Source: Bog-105 sp965277855
GTDB taxonomy: Bacteria > Acidobacteriota > Terriglobia > Bryobacterales > Bryobacteraceae
NCBI GenBank assembly: GCA_965277855.1
Contig: OZ255847.1
Coordinates: forward strand, 5,952,001-6,016,000
Length of the DNA stretch: 64,000 bases
Reading direction: 5' to 3'
The notes beneath the pieces are model-generated. The model was given only the letters and a program-made list of their open reading frames with translations. It made no database searches and was not told where the DNA came from. Made by a program: the position numbers and the translations under genes. Shown piece after piece: positions 51,465-60,264 of the stretch; position 1 is the stretch's first letter, and every line of letters begins with the position of its first letter.

Positions 51465-52505
51465 TTGAACAGCAAGCTTTTCGGCTGCGTTTGTATAGGC
51501 CTGTTTACGTTGTCGGGCTATATCCTGTCCATGCCCGATCCGAACGGCTTGGCCCGTAGTGCGCGAACGATTGCTCCAGGCTTTCCTTCAACATCAATCG
51601 ATCAGGCGGGCTTCGCGCTCAACTTAGGGAATCTTTTCAAGAGCGTGAATCCGTTTACGCTGCGCTGGAACGATCGACGCCCAATTGGAAGTCTGATCCT
51701 CGCCACCGCGGCGTCGCACTGGCCGAAAAACCCGCGCGGATGGTTTCTGGATCCAAACCTCGAAATCACTAGCGCCGCCGGACTTGCCAAGTTCCGTATC
51801 CGTTTATTGGCTTGGGCGGATCGTAGTGTTGCGATTTTGCAGAGAATGAATGCCCAGGGTATGGTCACCTGGGATGTCGAAGGCGAGCAGTTTCCGCATC
51901 CCATCACTTACGTCGGAGACCCGCGTCTAGTCGAACAGTTAGCGCCCGAAATGCAGAGTGTCATCGATGAGTATTTCGCCCGATTTCGCCGCGCGGGGTT
52001 GCGTGTCGGCGTGACAATCCGACCGCAGACAATTTGCGTTTCCGCGGATGGAAAGGTTGCCCATCAGACTAAGTCCAGCGATCCCGCGCAAGTTTTGGTC
52101 GACAAGATTACGTACGCCAGAAGACGTTGGGGAGCGACTCTCTTTTACGTCGATTCAAACGGTGATGAAGCCCTTCCTCTCTCTTTCGCCGTGCTAGCGC
52201 GCGTCGCCCAGGTTTATCCGGATGTGCTGCTGATGCCGGAACACAAAAACGCCATTTATTATGCAAAGACTGCGCCCTATACCGAACTCCGCCGTGGTTA
52301 TAGCTCAACACCGGAGATCGTGAGGAGCATTTATCCCGGGGCCTTTAGTGTGGTCAACACGGCAGATGCACCGGTCAGTCAGTACTTTGGTCAGCTGAAA
52401 AGGTCGGTGGCAAATGGCGATATTCTCATGTTCCACGCCTGGTTCGACGATCCCGCCAATGCACTGATCAAGGAGCTTGCTAGCAGTCGCGAGCGTAGCT
52501 ATTAA
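51465..52505 (+). CDS. secreted or membrane-anchored protein of unknown function, TIM-barrel-like
   Basis: About 346 residues from TTG 51465, chosen because it places the hydrophobic segment LFGCVCIGLFTLSGYILS at the N-terminus; a GTG at 51384 gives an unconvincing 27-residue extension. The rest looks like a (beta/alpha)8 glycosidase-like protein: GMVTWDVEGEQFPHP and FYVDSNGDEALPL each carry acidic residues at strand ends, and VLLMPEH and SVVNTADAPVSQY follow. I cannot assign a family. It is divergent from the EPS operon, so a role in trimming or modifying the polysaccharide is possible but only inferred from position. Confidence 0.65.
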   Translation: MNSKLFGCVCIGLFTLSGYILSMPDPNGLARSARTIAPGFPSTSIDQAGFALNLGNLFKSVNPFTLRWNDRRPIGSLILATAASHWPKNPRGWFLDPNLEITSAAGLAKFRIRLLAWADRSVAILQRMNAQGMVTWDVEGEQFPHPITYVGDPRLVEQLAPEMQSVIDEYFARFRRAGLRVGVTIRPQTICVSADGKVAHQTKSSDPAQVLVDKITYARRRWGATLFYVDSNGDEALPLSFAVLARVAQVYPDVLLMPEHKNAIYYAKTAPYTELRRGYSSTPEIVRSIYPGAFSVVNTADAPVSQYFGQLKRSVANGDILMFHAWFDDPANALIKELASSRERSY

Positions 52506-52606
52506 TTCGTGGCTACACCTCTCGATACGGGACGGTAGTACCAAGTTATTGCGGGAATAATCCGATTTGCCTCTGCTTCGCGTAAAGTATCAATGAGGCA
52601 ACGCTT

Positions 52607-53428
52607 ATGAAAATTAACCAGACTGGTCTTTTGGTCCTATCAGCAGCTCTCTTGATTCCGATCGCTTCCGGCGTGGCGGCCGAAAACGGCCAGACGATCA
52701 CATTGGGAACGAACACGCAGATTCCGGGAACAGAACTGAAAGCTGGAACCTATACGTTTGCGGTGGAAGATCGATTGCCAGATCGGGCGATTGTCCGTGT
52801 CTCGAACTCCCAGACTGGGGAGCATTCGCTGGTTCTCGCCGTGCCGGATGCGAAAGTGCCGGTGACGTCGGACGACAATCTAGCCTATTTCAAGACAAAT
52901 GGTAGCGACAACAAGTCGGTAAAAGCATGGAAGTGCGCAGACTGTGCTGCTCCGCTCGAATTTGTGTATCCGAAACTCGAAGCGGTGAAGATTACCGGTG
53001 ACACGGCCGAGACCGTGATGGCCGTTGATCCTTCCTACGACAAACTTCCTGGGAATCTCTCGCCCGATGACATGAAGGTGGTGACGCTCTGGCTCTTGTC
53101 CCCGGAACGGGTGACGGCCAGCAACACGGGAGAAGGTGTCAAGGCTGCTAAATATGCGGCGCCAGCAGCGACAGCAACTGCGTCCGACACGGTGGCTGCA
53201 AACACCAGCGCGGCCACGCAAGCTCCTGCTGCTGCACCCGCTCCTGCTGCTGCTCCCGCTCCTGCTCCTACTGCTAGCTCTCCAGATCCGACAGCCGCAC
53301 CCGCGCCCATGTCTCACCGGCGGCAGCTCCCTAAAACGGCCAGTGACACCTATCTTTATTTAACTGGCGGTCTGGCCTTTCTCGCAGCAGGGTTGACGCT
53401 ACGTTGGAGGAGACTAAGCCGGGCTTAG
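52607..53428 (+). CDS. secreted protein with LPKTA sortase sorting signal
   Basis: A 273-residue protein. Signal peptide LLVLSAALLIPIASGVAAEN, then a beta-rich domain (residues 28-185: TLGTNTQIPGTELKAGTYTF, ALVLAVPDAKV-like strand, and a lone pair of Cys in WKCADCAAP). A Pro/Ala-rich linker spans about 200-238. The C-terminus is a canonical sorting signal: LPKTA at 241-245, hydrophobic helix YLYLTGGLAFLAAGLTL, and basic tail RWRRLSRA. LPxTA is the motif reported for class D sortases. It is the first gene of a three-gene unit that ends in a sortase. The linker should hold the folded domain away from the anchoring point. The function of the domain is unknown. Confidence 0.85.
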   Translation: MKINQTGLLVLSAALLIPIASGVAAENGQTITLGTNTQIPGTELKAGTYTFAVEDRLPDRAIVRVSNSQTGEHSLVLAVPDAKVPVTSDDNLAYFKTNGSDNKSVKAWKCADCAAPLEFVYPKLEAVKITGDTAETVMAVDPSYDKLPGNLSPDDMKVVTLWLLSPERVTASNTGEGVKAAKYAAPAATATASDTVAANTSAATQAPAAAPAPAAAPAPAPTASSPDPTAAPAPMSHRRQLPKTASDTYLYLTGGLAFLAAGLTLRWRRLSRA

Positions 53429-53460
53429 TAATTGAAGGGTTTTGGGGTTTCAGGATCTCG

Positions 53461-53949
53461 ATGCCACAAACAGCTCAAACACGCGCTCCGGTGCCTCCCA
53501 TGGCGAGCCGGTCCCCTGAGGAACCAGCCTTTCGGGACGACTGGTACCTTCTGCCTTACCAATCGCCGGGCCAAAACCGCTTAGGATTGCGGCGTCTCTT
53601 AGCGCGGATGCCGAAATCCGGAGCACGAGACTGGCCTAAAATACTAACCGCGTTCGCTCTATCGGCCTTTGTAGGGCTCGGTGCGGCGGCATTCCGTACA
53701 ACGGAGCAGGCGAATCACTCGTCTTTGGTCAGCACCTCGACGATCAGGTACGCGCAGACTCTGCAAACGGTGCCGGCAACCACACCGGCACCCGCCCGAG
53801 TCAAACCGGACGCCTATCATCAGCTCGTTTCGCCGCATCCGCTCAGCAGCGACGAAGCGAATCGTCTCAAGACCCGCAATCGTCGATTAGAGGCTCTTGT
53901 CAAGGTCCTGCGGCAGCGTGCTGAACGGAAAAATCCTGCTCATGAATGA
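53461..53949 (+). CDS. single-pass membrane protein in the sortase operon
   Basis: A 162-residue protein from ATG 53461; the frame is open to 53404 but that would overlap the upstream gene. An N-terminal cytoplasmic Pro/Arg-rich part (residues 1-60) leads to one membrane helix (ILTAFALSAFVGLGAAAF). The periplasmic part then has a Pro/Ala stretch (TVPATTPAPARV) and a C-terminal charged helix (SSDEANRLKTRNRRLEALVK) with coiled-coil character. No family recognised. It lies 32 bp after the LPKTA protein gene and overlaps the sortase gene by 8 bp. It may scaffold the sortase or be an anchoring acceptor; both are inference. Confidence 0.7.
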   Translation: MPQTAQTRAPVPPMASRSPEEPAFRDDWYLLPYQSPGQNRLGLRRLLARMPKSGARDWPKILTAFALSAFVGLGAAAFRTTEQANHSSLVSTSTIRYAQTLQTVPATTPAPARVKPDAYHQLVSPHPLSSDEANRLKTRNRRLEALVKVLRQRAERKNPAHE

Positions 53950-54541
53950 GTGGCGTCCCCGGGTGATGAAGCTCCGGGTGATCTTGGGCCGCGCGGATTG
54001 GATGTTCTCGTTCCTCGGCCTTATCCTCCTGTGCGTTGCAAGCGGGAATCTGGCGCGGTATGAATTGTTCCAACATGCCGGAATGGCATCATCGTCCATT
54101 GCGCCAGCAGCGATTTTATCGCGTGTCGGCTTAACGGGAAATCGATCGGATGCTCTCCGCGTTAGCGGTAAGCTGCAGGTACCGCGTTTAGGGATGTCCG
54201 TCCTGGTAGTGGAAGGAAATGAAGAGGAGGGTCTCAGCGTCGGAGCAGTCCACCTGGCTGACACTACGGTGCTGGGCGGAACGGGCAACGCGGTCATCGC
54301 CGGGCACCGCGACACTGCGTTCTGGCCGTTGCGAAATTTGAAGGTGGGCGACTTAATTCGTCTGCAAACGAGCCGGCGATTTTCTTACCGCGTGCGTGCT
54401 ATTAGCATCGTAGAACCCGCCGATACATCCGCTTTGCGGAGTTCTGCCATTTCCGAGCTAACGCTTATTACCTGTTATCCATTTCGTCACGTCGGAAGCG
54501 CCCCCAAGCGCTTCGTCGTGAGAGCGGAACCGGCTAGCTAA
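53942..54541 (+). CDS. sortase, class D-like
   Basis: A 199-residue transpeptidase from ATG 53942. An N-terminal membrane anchor (WMFSFLGLILLCVASGN) is followed by a sortase beta-barrel. The three catalytic residues are present: His122 in NAVIAGHRDT, Cys178 in TLITCYPF and Arg190 in APKRFVV. The blocks LQVPRLGMSVLVVEG and VGDLIRLQTSRRFSYRV are typical of class D-type enzymes. It should cleave the LPKTA protein between Thr and Ala and join it to an amine acceptor in the envelope. The acceptor in a Gram-negative cell is not known: peptidoglycan, another protein or a lipid are options. Short size fits the class. Confidence 0.92.
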   Translation: MNEWRPRVMKLRVILGRADWMFSFLGLILLCVASGNLARYELFQHAGMASSSIAPAAILSRVGLTGNRSDALRVSGKLQVPRLGMSVLVVEGNEEEGLSVGAVHLADTTVLGGTGNAVIAGHRDTAFWPLRNLKVGDLIRLQTSRRFSYRVRAISIVEPADTSALRSSAISELTLITCYPFRHVGSAPKRFVVRAEPAS

Positions 54542-54616
54542 GAGCATCAGCAGCGGGCATAAAGGCTCAAGCGTCGCTTGCCGGATGGCGGTCGCAGCAA
54601 AGGCTAGACTATTGAC

Positions 54617-54823
54617 GTGGAAACTTCCGTCAACGAACAGCAAGACCAATTGCGGGACAGGTTCGCCGTAGCAGCGCTTACGGCATTGTTAAGCCATATT
54701 CCCCCTTCCGCCGTCTTCGCGGCCCGGCAGGACAAGCACACCGAAGACGAAGCACACGAGCGCCTGGCGAGCGAGGCATACCGTTGGGCAGACGCCATGC
54801 TGAAGGCCCGGCAACAGTCGTAG
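54617..54823 (+). CDS. small hypothetical protein, phage-type
   Basis: A 68-residue ORF from GTG 54617. The pattern LRDRFAVAALTALLS...EAYRWADAMLKARQQS recalls small proteins common in phage genomes (L-R-D-x-F-A-x-x-A-L...A-Y-x-x-A-D-A-M-L-x-A-R), where function is unknown. No phage genes adjoin it here, so it would be an isolated cargo gene. It ends 14 bp before the convergent ArsB-like gene. Confidence 0.5.
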   Translation: METSVNEQQDQLRDRFAVAALTALLSHIPPSAVFAARQDKHTEDEAHERLASEAYRWADAMLKARQQS

Positions 54824-54837
54824 CTTGCCCGATTGCC

Positions 54838-56112
54838 TTATGGACTTAGCGAAGCGGTCAAAATGGCGAGAGCCAGAGCCGGAGGCATCACCAGCACGCC
54901 CCACTTCAAGAACCGCCAGAAGCCAATGTCCTGACCTTCGCGCCGGATCGCAATCAGCCAGAGAATCGTAGCCAATGAGCCGGTGACTGAAAGATTTGGT
55001 CCCAGGTCGACTCCGATCAAAATCGCATTTCGGAGTGGACCGGTTGCCCCGGCCGCTTTCACGGCTGCTCCACAAATTAATCCGCTCGGGAGATTGTTCA
55101 TCAGATTCGAAAGGAGAGCAACGCCAAATCCCGAAGTCAGGCTGGCGCGGAACGATGGCCACCTTGCCATTTCCCGGAGCGCACGGATGGCCGCACCCAG
55201 CGCACCTGCGCCGTTCAGCGCCTCGACAATCACAAACAATCCCGCTACGAGGGGCAGCACGCTCCACGAGATTTCCTTGGCAATCATTTTAGGTGTCCGA
55301 TGGTCCTGAATCGACACACCGATCGCAACCAGAACACCCGCGATACAGGCCGGTGCGCCCAGATCCAGATTGAATGCCGAAGCCGTCATCAGCGTGATGG
55401 CCAAAAATCCAACGCCATAAATTGTCAATTTGCCGGTTGGCGACAGCAGCTCTTCGTCTACGGTTGTTCTCATCTCACCCTGCAAAAGCTTGCGTGAAAG
55501 CCAGCGGAGAATTAGGAAGGTAACTAGAATCGAGACCAGCGAAGGCAATCCAAACGTCAGCAGCCATTTCCCAAGCGGCGGCATGAGCGAGCTATAGACC
55601 ACCAGATTCGCGGGATTCGAAATAGGTAGAACAAAGCTCGCCGCATTGGCTATAAAAGCGCAGATAAACAGGTAAGGCAACGGCTCTGCTTCGGCGGCCT
55701 GTACCGCTGCCAGCACCGCCGGCGTCAACACGACTGCGGTGGCATCGTTAGACAGGAACACAGTCACAACAACGCCCACACCATAGATCAACACAAAGAG
55801 GCGTCTACGGGAACCGCTCGACACCCTCACCGCATGTCCCGCCACCCAGTCAAATACACCCTCGCGGCGGGCCAGTTCCGACATGATCATCATCCCTGTC
55901 AGAAACAGATAGACGTCCAGTCCTTTGCCCACAGCACGCGCGGCCGACAACGGCGAAATCAGCCGGCACAATACGAGTAAACAGGCCCCAGCAGTGGCCC
56001 ACCAGGCTTCGGCCAGACCTCTGGGGCGAATCAAAACTAGCGCGATCGATACCAGTGAGATCAGCCAAATGGCAGCCGTTTGCCATTGCATGGCAAGAAT
56101 GGATTCGGTCAT
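54838..56112 (-). CDS. ArsB/NhaD-type inner membrane transporter
   Basis: A 424-residue permease of the ion transporter superfamily that includes ArsB, with about 11 helices. The two pseudo-symmetrical hairpin motifs are FLSNDATAVVLTPAVLA (near residue 120) and NAASFVLPISNPANLVVYSS; the second-half equivalent is LLSNLMNNLPSGLI followed by GVDLGPNLSVTGSLATILW. ArsB exports arsenite/antimonite; related proteins transport Na+ or anions. No arsR, arsC or arsA gene lies nearby, so the arsenic role is only one possibility. Start at ATG 56112; ATG at residue 8 is an alternative. It stands alone on the minus strand. Confidence 0.85.
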   Translation of the reverse strand: MTESILAMQWQTAAIWLISLVSIALVLIRPRGLAEAWWATAGACLLVLCRLISPLSAARAVGKGLDVYLFLTGMMIMSELARREGVFDWVAGHAVRVSSGSRRRLFVLIYGVGVVVTVFLSNDATAVVLTPAVLAAVQAAEAEPLPYLFICAFIANAASFVLPISNPANLVVYSSLMPPLGKWLLTFGLPSLVSILVTFLILRWLSRKLLQGEMRTTVDEELLSPTGKLTIYGVGFLAITLMTASAFNLDLGAPACIAGVLVAIGVSIQDHRTPKMIAKEISWSVLPLVAGLFVIVEALNGAGALGAAIRALREMARWPSFRASLTSGFGVALLSNLMNNLPSGLICGAAVKAAGATGPLRNAILIGVDLGPNLSVTGSLATILWLIAIRREGQDIGFWRFLKWGVLVMPPALALAILTASLSP

Positions 56113-56145
56113 TATGATGGTCGAAGAGGAACCGGGCAGAACGGT

Positions 56146-57306
56146 CTAGCTATTCCGCCAGGAAGGCCAGGGACCCTTCGTTCCTTTTTCGTTGGGACCC
56201 AGCTCCGTACCGAGGATGCCTTTTGCCGGATATGCGCCGATCGCATTTTCGTAATCTGTGCTGCTTCTCTGCGGTGTGATGTACTTGCCACTTTGACTCA
56301 CCACGCATGAAATCTCATCCCGCGCGTATTCGCTCGTGCCGTTCGTGGCGCAGACTTCAACGCTATGTAGGCCGTCCGGTATCGCGGACGAGTTCCATTC
56401 CAAGTGCCAGCGCCCCTGCGCAAACCGCATGGATTGGTGCGGCGCTCCGCCGATTGAGCACGTCACAGTAGTTCCGGGCGCGGCGCCCCACACCTTGGCC
56501 CGTATAAGAATCGTGCCCCGAACGACGTGTTCGGCGCTACCCGGTCGCGTGATGAGCTTTTCGTCGGCAGGCGAGGTAATCATCACGAAAGGCCAAGGAC
56601 CGCGTTCTTTGAATTTCCAACTCACCACGTCACCATCTACTATCGTGATCGAGAAACCAGGCGGCCCTTCTTCAATCTGTCCGGTCGAGCGCGTCGCAGC
56701 GTAAATCGTTCTCCCGTCGTTCGCCAGCTCGTTGTAGTGGGTGTGCCCCATTTCGACCAGCTCCACTCCGAACTGGCGAATCAATCGCGTGAAGGGCTCG
56801 GCTTGCGTCACTAATTCGCTTGGATAAAGGTGTGTAAACACTAGCGGTCTGCAGCCGGAAGAACGGGCCTCGCGCAACTGCTCTTCAAGCCACCGCATTT
56901 GTTCGAAACTAAAGTCAAAGTCTTTCGCCCGGGCACCGTCCATGGCATTCAGAAAGAGCAGGCGGAATCGTTTTAAGCGGATCGCTCGACAGAGATTCCC
57001 CTCCAGATACCGTCTGAAAAGATCCAGCGTGCCAGCCTTTCGATCATGATCGCCGGTGATGATGTGGACGGGCAGCTTCAGCCGGTCGAGAGCCCGGCGC
57101 ACCGGCTTGTATTGCTCTTCTGAGCCATCTTCAACGTTATCGCCGGGAAGAAATGCAAAATCGACTTTGCCCGCCAGGTGAGCATTGGCATGGTCGATCA
57201 ATTCGAGGAAGTCCAGATAGTTCTCGTCCTCGGCATCGCGGATATGCAGGTCGCCAAAATGGACCCAGCTTAAGAACTGGTCAGGCTTCGTTTTAGGGTC
57301 GGTCAT
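56146..57306 (-). CDS. calcineurin-like metallophosphoesterase
   Basis: A 386-residue protein with a complete binuclear metallophosphoesterase motif set: GDLHIRD (D-x-H), LPGDNVED (GD), ITGDHDRK (G-D/N-H-D/E), FTHLYPSE and MGHTHYNEL (G-H-x-H). The length and order fit the Icc/CpdA-like cyclic nucleotide or phospholipid phosphodiesterases. Residues 225-340 form a beta-sandwich extension (TILIRAKVWGAAPGTTVTCS, GRWHLEWNSSAIPDGLHSVE), like those in purple-acid-type or Ig-fused enzymes. There is no signal peptide, so it may be cytosolic. Substrate unknown. It sits 33 bp before the ArsB-like gene. Confidence 0.85.
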   Translation of the reverse strand: MTDPKTKPDQFLSWVHFGDLHIRDAEDENYLDFLELIDHANAHLAGKVDFAFLPGDNVEDGSEEQYKPVRRALDRLKLPVHIITGDHDRKAGTLDLFRRYLEGNLCRAIRLKRFRLLFLNAMDGARAKDFDFSFEQMRWLEEQLREARSSGCRPLVFTHLYPSELVTQAEPFTRLIRQFGVELVEMGHTHYNELANDGRTIYAATRSTGQIEEGPPGFSITIVDGDVVSWKFKERGPWPFVMITSPADEKLITRPGSAEHVVRGTILIRAKVWGAAPGTTVTCSIGGAPHQSMRFAQGRWHLEWNSSAIPDGLHSVEVCATNGTSEYARDEISCVVSQSGKYITPQRSSTDYENAIGAYPAKGILGTELGPNEKGTKGPWPSWRNS

Positions 57307-57416
57307 GGTCTATGCGTCTTGCATCGCAACTAACGAGCCAACATTACGGCTTTCCTGAGCAGGCTCAAACCAGTCCCCAGCCGACCCGAAAGCGCCCAGC
57401 GCTGAACGTATTCTGC

Positions 57417-58796
57417 TCATTTCCCAGAGCTCGGATGCTCTTTCGCATCCATGCCATATTGACGGAGTTTTTCGTAGAGAAGACGGCGGTGGATGCCAAG
57501 AATTTCTGCTGCTTTGGACTTGTTTCCTTGTGCCGCCGCTAACGATCGCTCAACCAGCGCTCGTTCTAGTAACTCAACGTTTTCTTTCCAGCCGTTCTGT
57601 AACGGAACCAGATCCGACCAGTGTCCGGTCGCCGTCCCCTGCTGGTCATCAAGTAGGAGAATGTCATCGCGATCAATAACATTGCCACGCGCCAGCACCA
57701 GCGCTCGAGCGATGGTGTTTTCCAGCTCCCGAACGTTTCCTGGCCAGTGATGTTCGCAAAGTATCCCTAGCGCTGCCGGCGTCAGCGAGGCCATCCGCCC
57801 GCTGCGTTGCAGAAAGTGCTGGACCAGCGCGGGCACATCTTGTTTTCGCTCGCGCAGCGATGGCAGCGCGATGGTCACGACGTTGAGGCGATAGTAGAGG
57901 TCCTCCCGAAACTCGCCCCGAGCCACGCCCTGTTCGAGGTTCTTCGAGGTGGCTGTAATCAGGCGAATATCGATATGCGTGGGTGTGTTGGTTCCCAGGC
58001 GCTCGATCGAGCGTTCTTGCACCGCGCGCAACAGCTTCGCTTGCAAGGGCGGCGCAAGTTCCGCGATCTCATCTAGGAACAGCGTTCCGCCATGGGCCTC
58101 TTCAAAGCGCCCGATCCGGCGATAGAGCGCGTTGGTGAATGCTCCTTTCTCGTGTCCGAAGAGCTCCGATTCCAGCAGCGATTCCGGGATGGCCGCGCAA
58201 TTCACTTTGAGCAGCGGCCCACGCGCACGCGAGCTGTTCTCATGAATCGCATTCACCACCAGTTCCTTACCGGTGCCACTCTCTCCCCGTACCAGGACTG
58301 TCGCATCCGATGCCGCTACCTGCCCGATCAATTTATAAACACGCTGCATCGGCGGACTATAACCAACCATCGCCAGAACCCTGGTCGCCAGCTCTTCCGA
58401 TATAGTTGCGTTGGCTCTTCGCGACAGCCGGCGATGCTCAATTGCGCGTTTGAGCTGTGATAGAACATCTTCAAATTCAAGCGGCTTTGAAAGATAATCA
58501 AACGCGCCCAGCTTCATGGCTTCAATAGCCGTAGTGCTGTCTCCGAACGCTGTCATCACAAGAAACATGCAAGTCGAACCGCCGGCAGTTGCCTGCCTCA
58601 GCACAGACAATCCATCCAGTCCCGGCATGCGGATATCGAGCAGCACAGCGTCCGGTTCTTCATGCAATGTCAGCGACAGCGCTTCAACGCCGTCCCGCGC
58701 CGCAAGCACGCGAAAACCTTCTGACTCCAATAACGCGACGAGTGAGGTGCGAGCCGCATCTTCGTCTTCTGCGACTAATACGGTTGAGATCGACAT
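57417..58796 (-). CDS. NtrC-family sigma-54-dependent response regulator
   Basis: A 459-residue regulator: receiver domain with phosphoacceptor Asp54 in VLLDIRMPGLDG and Lys in DYLSKPLEF; AAA+ domain with Walker A GESGTGKE, the sigma-54 contact loop as GAFTNA in place of the consensus GAFTGA, Walker B GGTLFLDEIAEL, and R-finger region. The C-terminal Fis-type helix-turn-helix is KAAEILGIHRRLLYEKLRQYG. It should activate sigma-54 promoters when phosphorylated by the kinase encoded 8 bp upstream. Likely targets include its own operon, whose two upstream genes encode exported proteins. The Gly-to-Asn change in the loop is found in some functional members. Confidence 0.94.
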   Translation of the reverse strand: MSISTVLVAEDEDAARTSLVALLESEGFRVLAARDGVEALSLTLHEEPDAVLLDIRMPGLDGLSVLRQATAGGSTCMFLVMTAFGDSTTAIEAMKLGAFDYLSKPLEFEDVLSQLKRAIEHRRLSRRANATISEELATRVLAMVGYSPPMQRVYKLIGQVAASDATVLVRGESGTGKELVVNAIHENSSRARGPLLKVNCAAIPESLLESELFGHEKGAFTNALYRRIGRFEEAHGGTLFLDEIAELAPPLQAKLLRAVQERSIERLGTNTPTHIDIRLITATSKNLEQGVARGEFREDLYYRLNVVTIALPSLRERKQDVPALVQHFLQRSGRMASLTPAALGILCEHHWPGNVRELENTIARALVLARGNVIDRDDILLLDDQQGTATGHWSDLVPLQNGWKENVELLERALVERSLAAAQGNKSKAAEILGIHRRLLYEKLRQYGMDAKEHPSSGK

Positions 58797-58804
58797 AATG
58801 ACTT

Positions 58805-60256
58805 TTAGTGCCTCGGAAACTCGACAACAAACCGGGCGCCCGCCGGGCTCGTGGCGTAAACCAGGTCGCCGCCTTGACTACGCATGAGCTCGCGCGAAAC
58901 GGCCAGCCCCAAGCCGGTCCCAGAGGGTTTTGTGGTGTAAAAGGGCTCAAACAAATGTTCCTGCTGTTCGGGATCAAGCCCCGGTCCATCATCCTGTACT
59001 TCCACTTTCGCCGTCCCGTTTTCCTGAGTTGTACGGACATGGATGGTTCCACCGCCCGGCGAAGCCTCTAACGCATTCAACAGCAGGTTGACCACCGTTT
59101 GCGTGAGTTGATGCGCATCGAAAAAAGCGCGGAGTTCTTCCTCGCTGTTTTCGAGACAAACGCTGGTATTCTGCATGTCAGCCTGCCGCTCGACCAGGCT
59201 GACGCAATGCTGGACCACAGGCGCGATGGCCTGTATCTCCGGACGTGGCTGCCGCGCTCTTTCCAGGTCGAGCAGTTCGTTCAACAGGACAGTGAGCCGG
59301 TCGACTTCTGTTCGAACTGTTTGGAGATCTTCTCGGCGGATGCCGTTTGTGTCCAGTCTCCGCTCCAGTAATTGCACGGTAAGGCGAATGCTGTTCAGCG
59401 GATTTCTAATTTCGTGCGCTAAACCTGCCGCCAGGCGACCTAGCGCCCGCAAGCGATCTTCACGTCTAAGCTCCGCTTCGAGTTTTCCGCGCGCCAAAGC
59501 CATCCGGTTGATCGAGCTGCTAATCGCGCCCAATTCGTCCGCTCGCTCGGGCAGACGAAACTGAAAATCCTCCTTGAGCCGCTCCAGCCCATCTTTAATC
59601 TGGACGACTCCACGCGCCAGACTCAGACCGGTCACCAGCGTTCCGGCAACGCTGATGAGTGCTGCCAGCACAAGAATCGACAGTAAGAGTTCACGCCGGC
59701 CTGCACCGGGAGTTCCGCGGCCAGGTAGCCGCTTCATGGCCCAGATCACGGTCTTACCGTTCTGAGCTGGCAGGGCGCTCAAGACGAGAAGATCTGTCTT
59801 GCCGCGAATCACTTGCTCGCGCATCCGATTCGCCTTCTTGCTGTTTTGCGCCAGCGTGCTGATCAGACTCTTCTCCGCACTCGGTACATCGATCTTCGCC
59901 GTTCCTGTGTCATGGGTCGGAAAGGCATAACCGAGAAAAGCAGTGTCACTGTAAAATCCTCCTTCCACCCCTGGATACGACCGCAAGACGGTTTGTGTGA
60001 TGCCTCGCAAGGAGACATCACGAGCCTGAGTGGGAAGACCAGACCATGAACTGTCCGATGACGCCCGATACTCAAATTGTTGTTTTAGTTCTCCGATTGC
60101 GCTCGACACCGACTTGTTCGCTTCTCCCAACACCACTTGTTCCGCGCTGCGAATCGCCTCGGTGATGAGGACCACGCTCAGCGTTGCCACCGAAACAGCC
60201 GCTATCAGCGTGAAGAGCAACTGCAGGACCAGCCTGTTTTGGAGTAACCGATTCAC
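58805..60256 (-). CDS. membrane sensor histidine kinase
   Basis: A 483-residue NtrB-like sensor. Helix 1 (LLFTLIAAVSVATLSVVLI) and helix 2 (ELLLSILVLAALISVAGTLV) flank a periplasmic sensing domain of about 150 residues (SDSSWSGLPTQARDVSLRGI to PAQNGKTVIWAMKRLPG). HAMP, then H box LAAGLAHEIRNPLNSI, N box VNLLLNALEASPGGG, G1 DDGPGLD and G2 GTGLGLAVSRELMRSQGG. It should phosphorylate the adjacent sigma-54 regulator. The signal is unknown. It lies 8 bp downstream of the short exported protein gene. Confidence 0.93.
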   Translation of the reverse strand: MNRLLQNRLVLQLLFTLIAAVSVATLSVVLITEAIRSAEQVVLGEANKSVSSAIGELKQQFEYRASSDSSWSGLPTQARDVSLRGITQTVLRSYPGVEGGFYSDTAFLGYAFPTHDTGTAKIDVPSAEKSLISTLAQNSKKANRMREQVIRGKTDLLVLSALPAQNGKTVIWAMKRLPGRGTPGAGRRELLLSILVLAALISVAGTLVTGLSLARGVVQIKDGLERLKEDFQFRLPERADELGAISSSINRMALARGKLEAELRREDRLRALGRLAAGLAHEIRNPLNSIRLTVQLLERRLDTNGIRREDLQTVRTEVDRLTVLLNELLDLERARQPRPEIQAIAPVVQHCVSLVERQADMQNTSVCLENSEEELRAFFDAHQLTQTVVNLLLNALEASPGGGTIHVRTTQENGTAKVEVQDDGPGLDPEQQEHLFEPFYTTKPSGTGLGLAVSRELMRSQGGDLVYATSPAGARFVVEFPRH

Positions 60257-60264
60257 GTCGCTCC

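Noticed and set aside
53210..53280. Pro/Ala codon run looking like a short tandem DNA repeat
   Set aside because: It is explained as the coding sequence of the linker in the LPKTA protein; unit length is irregular.
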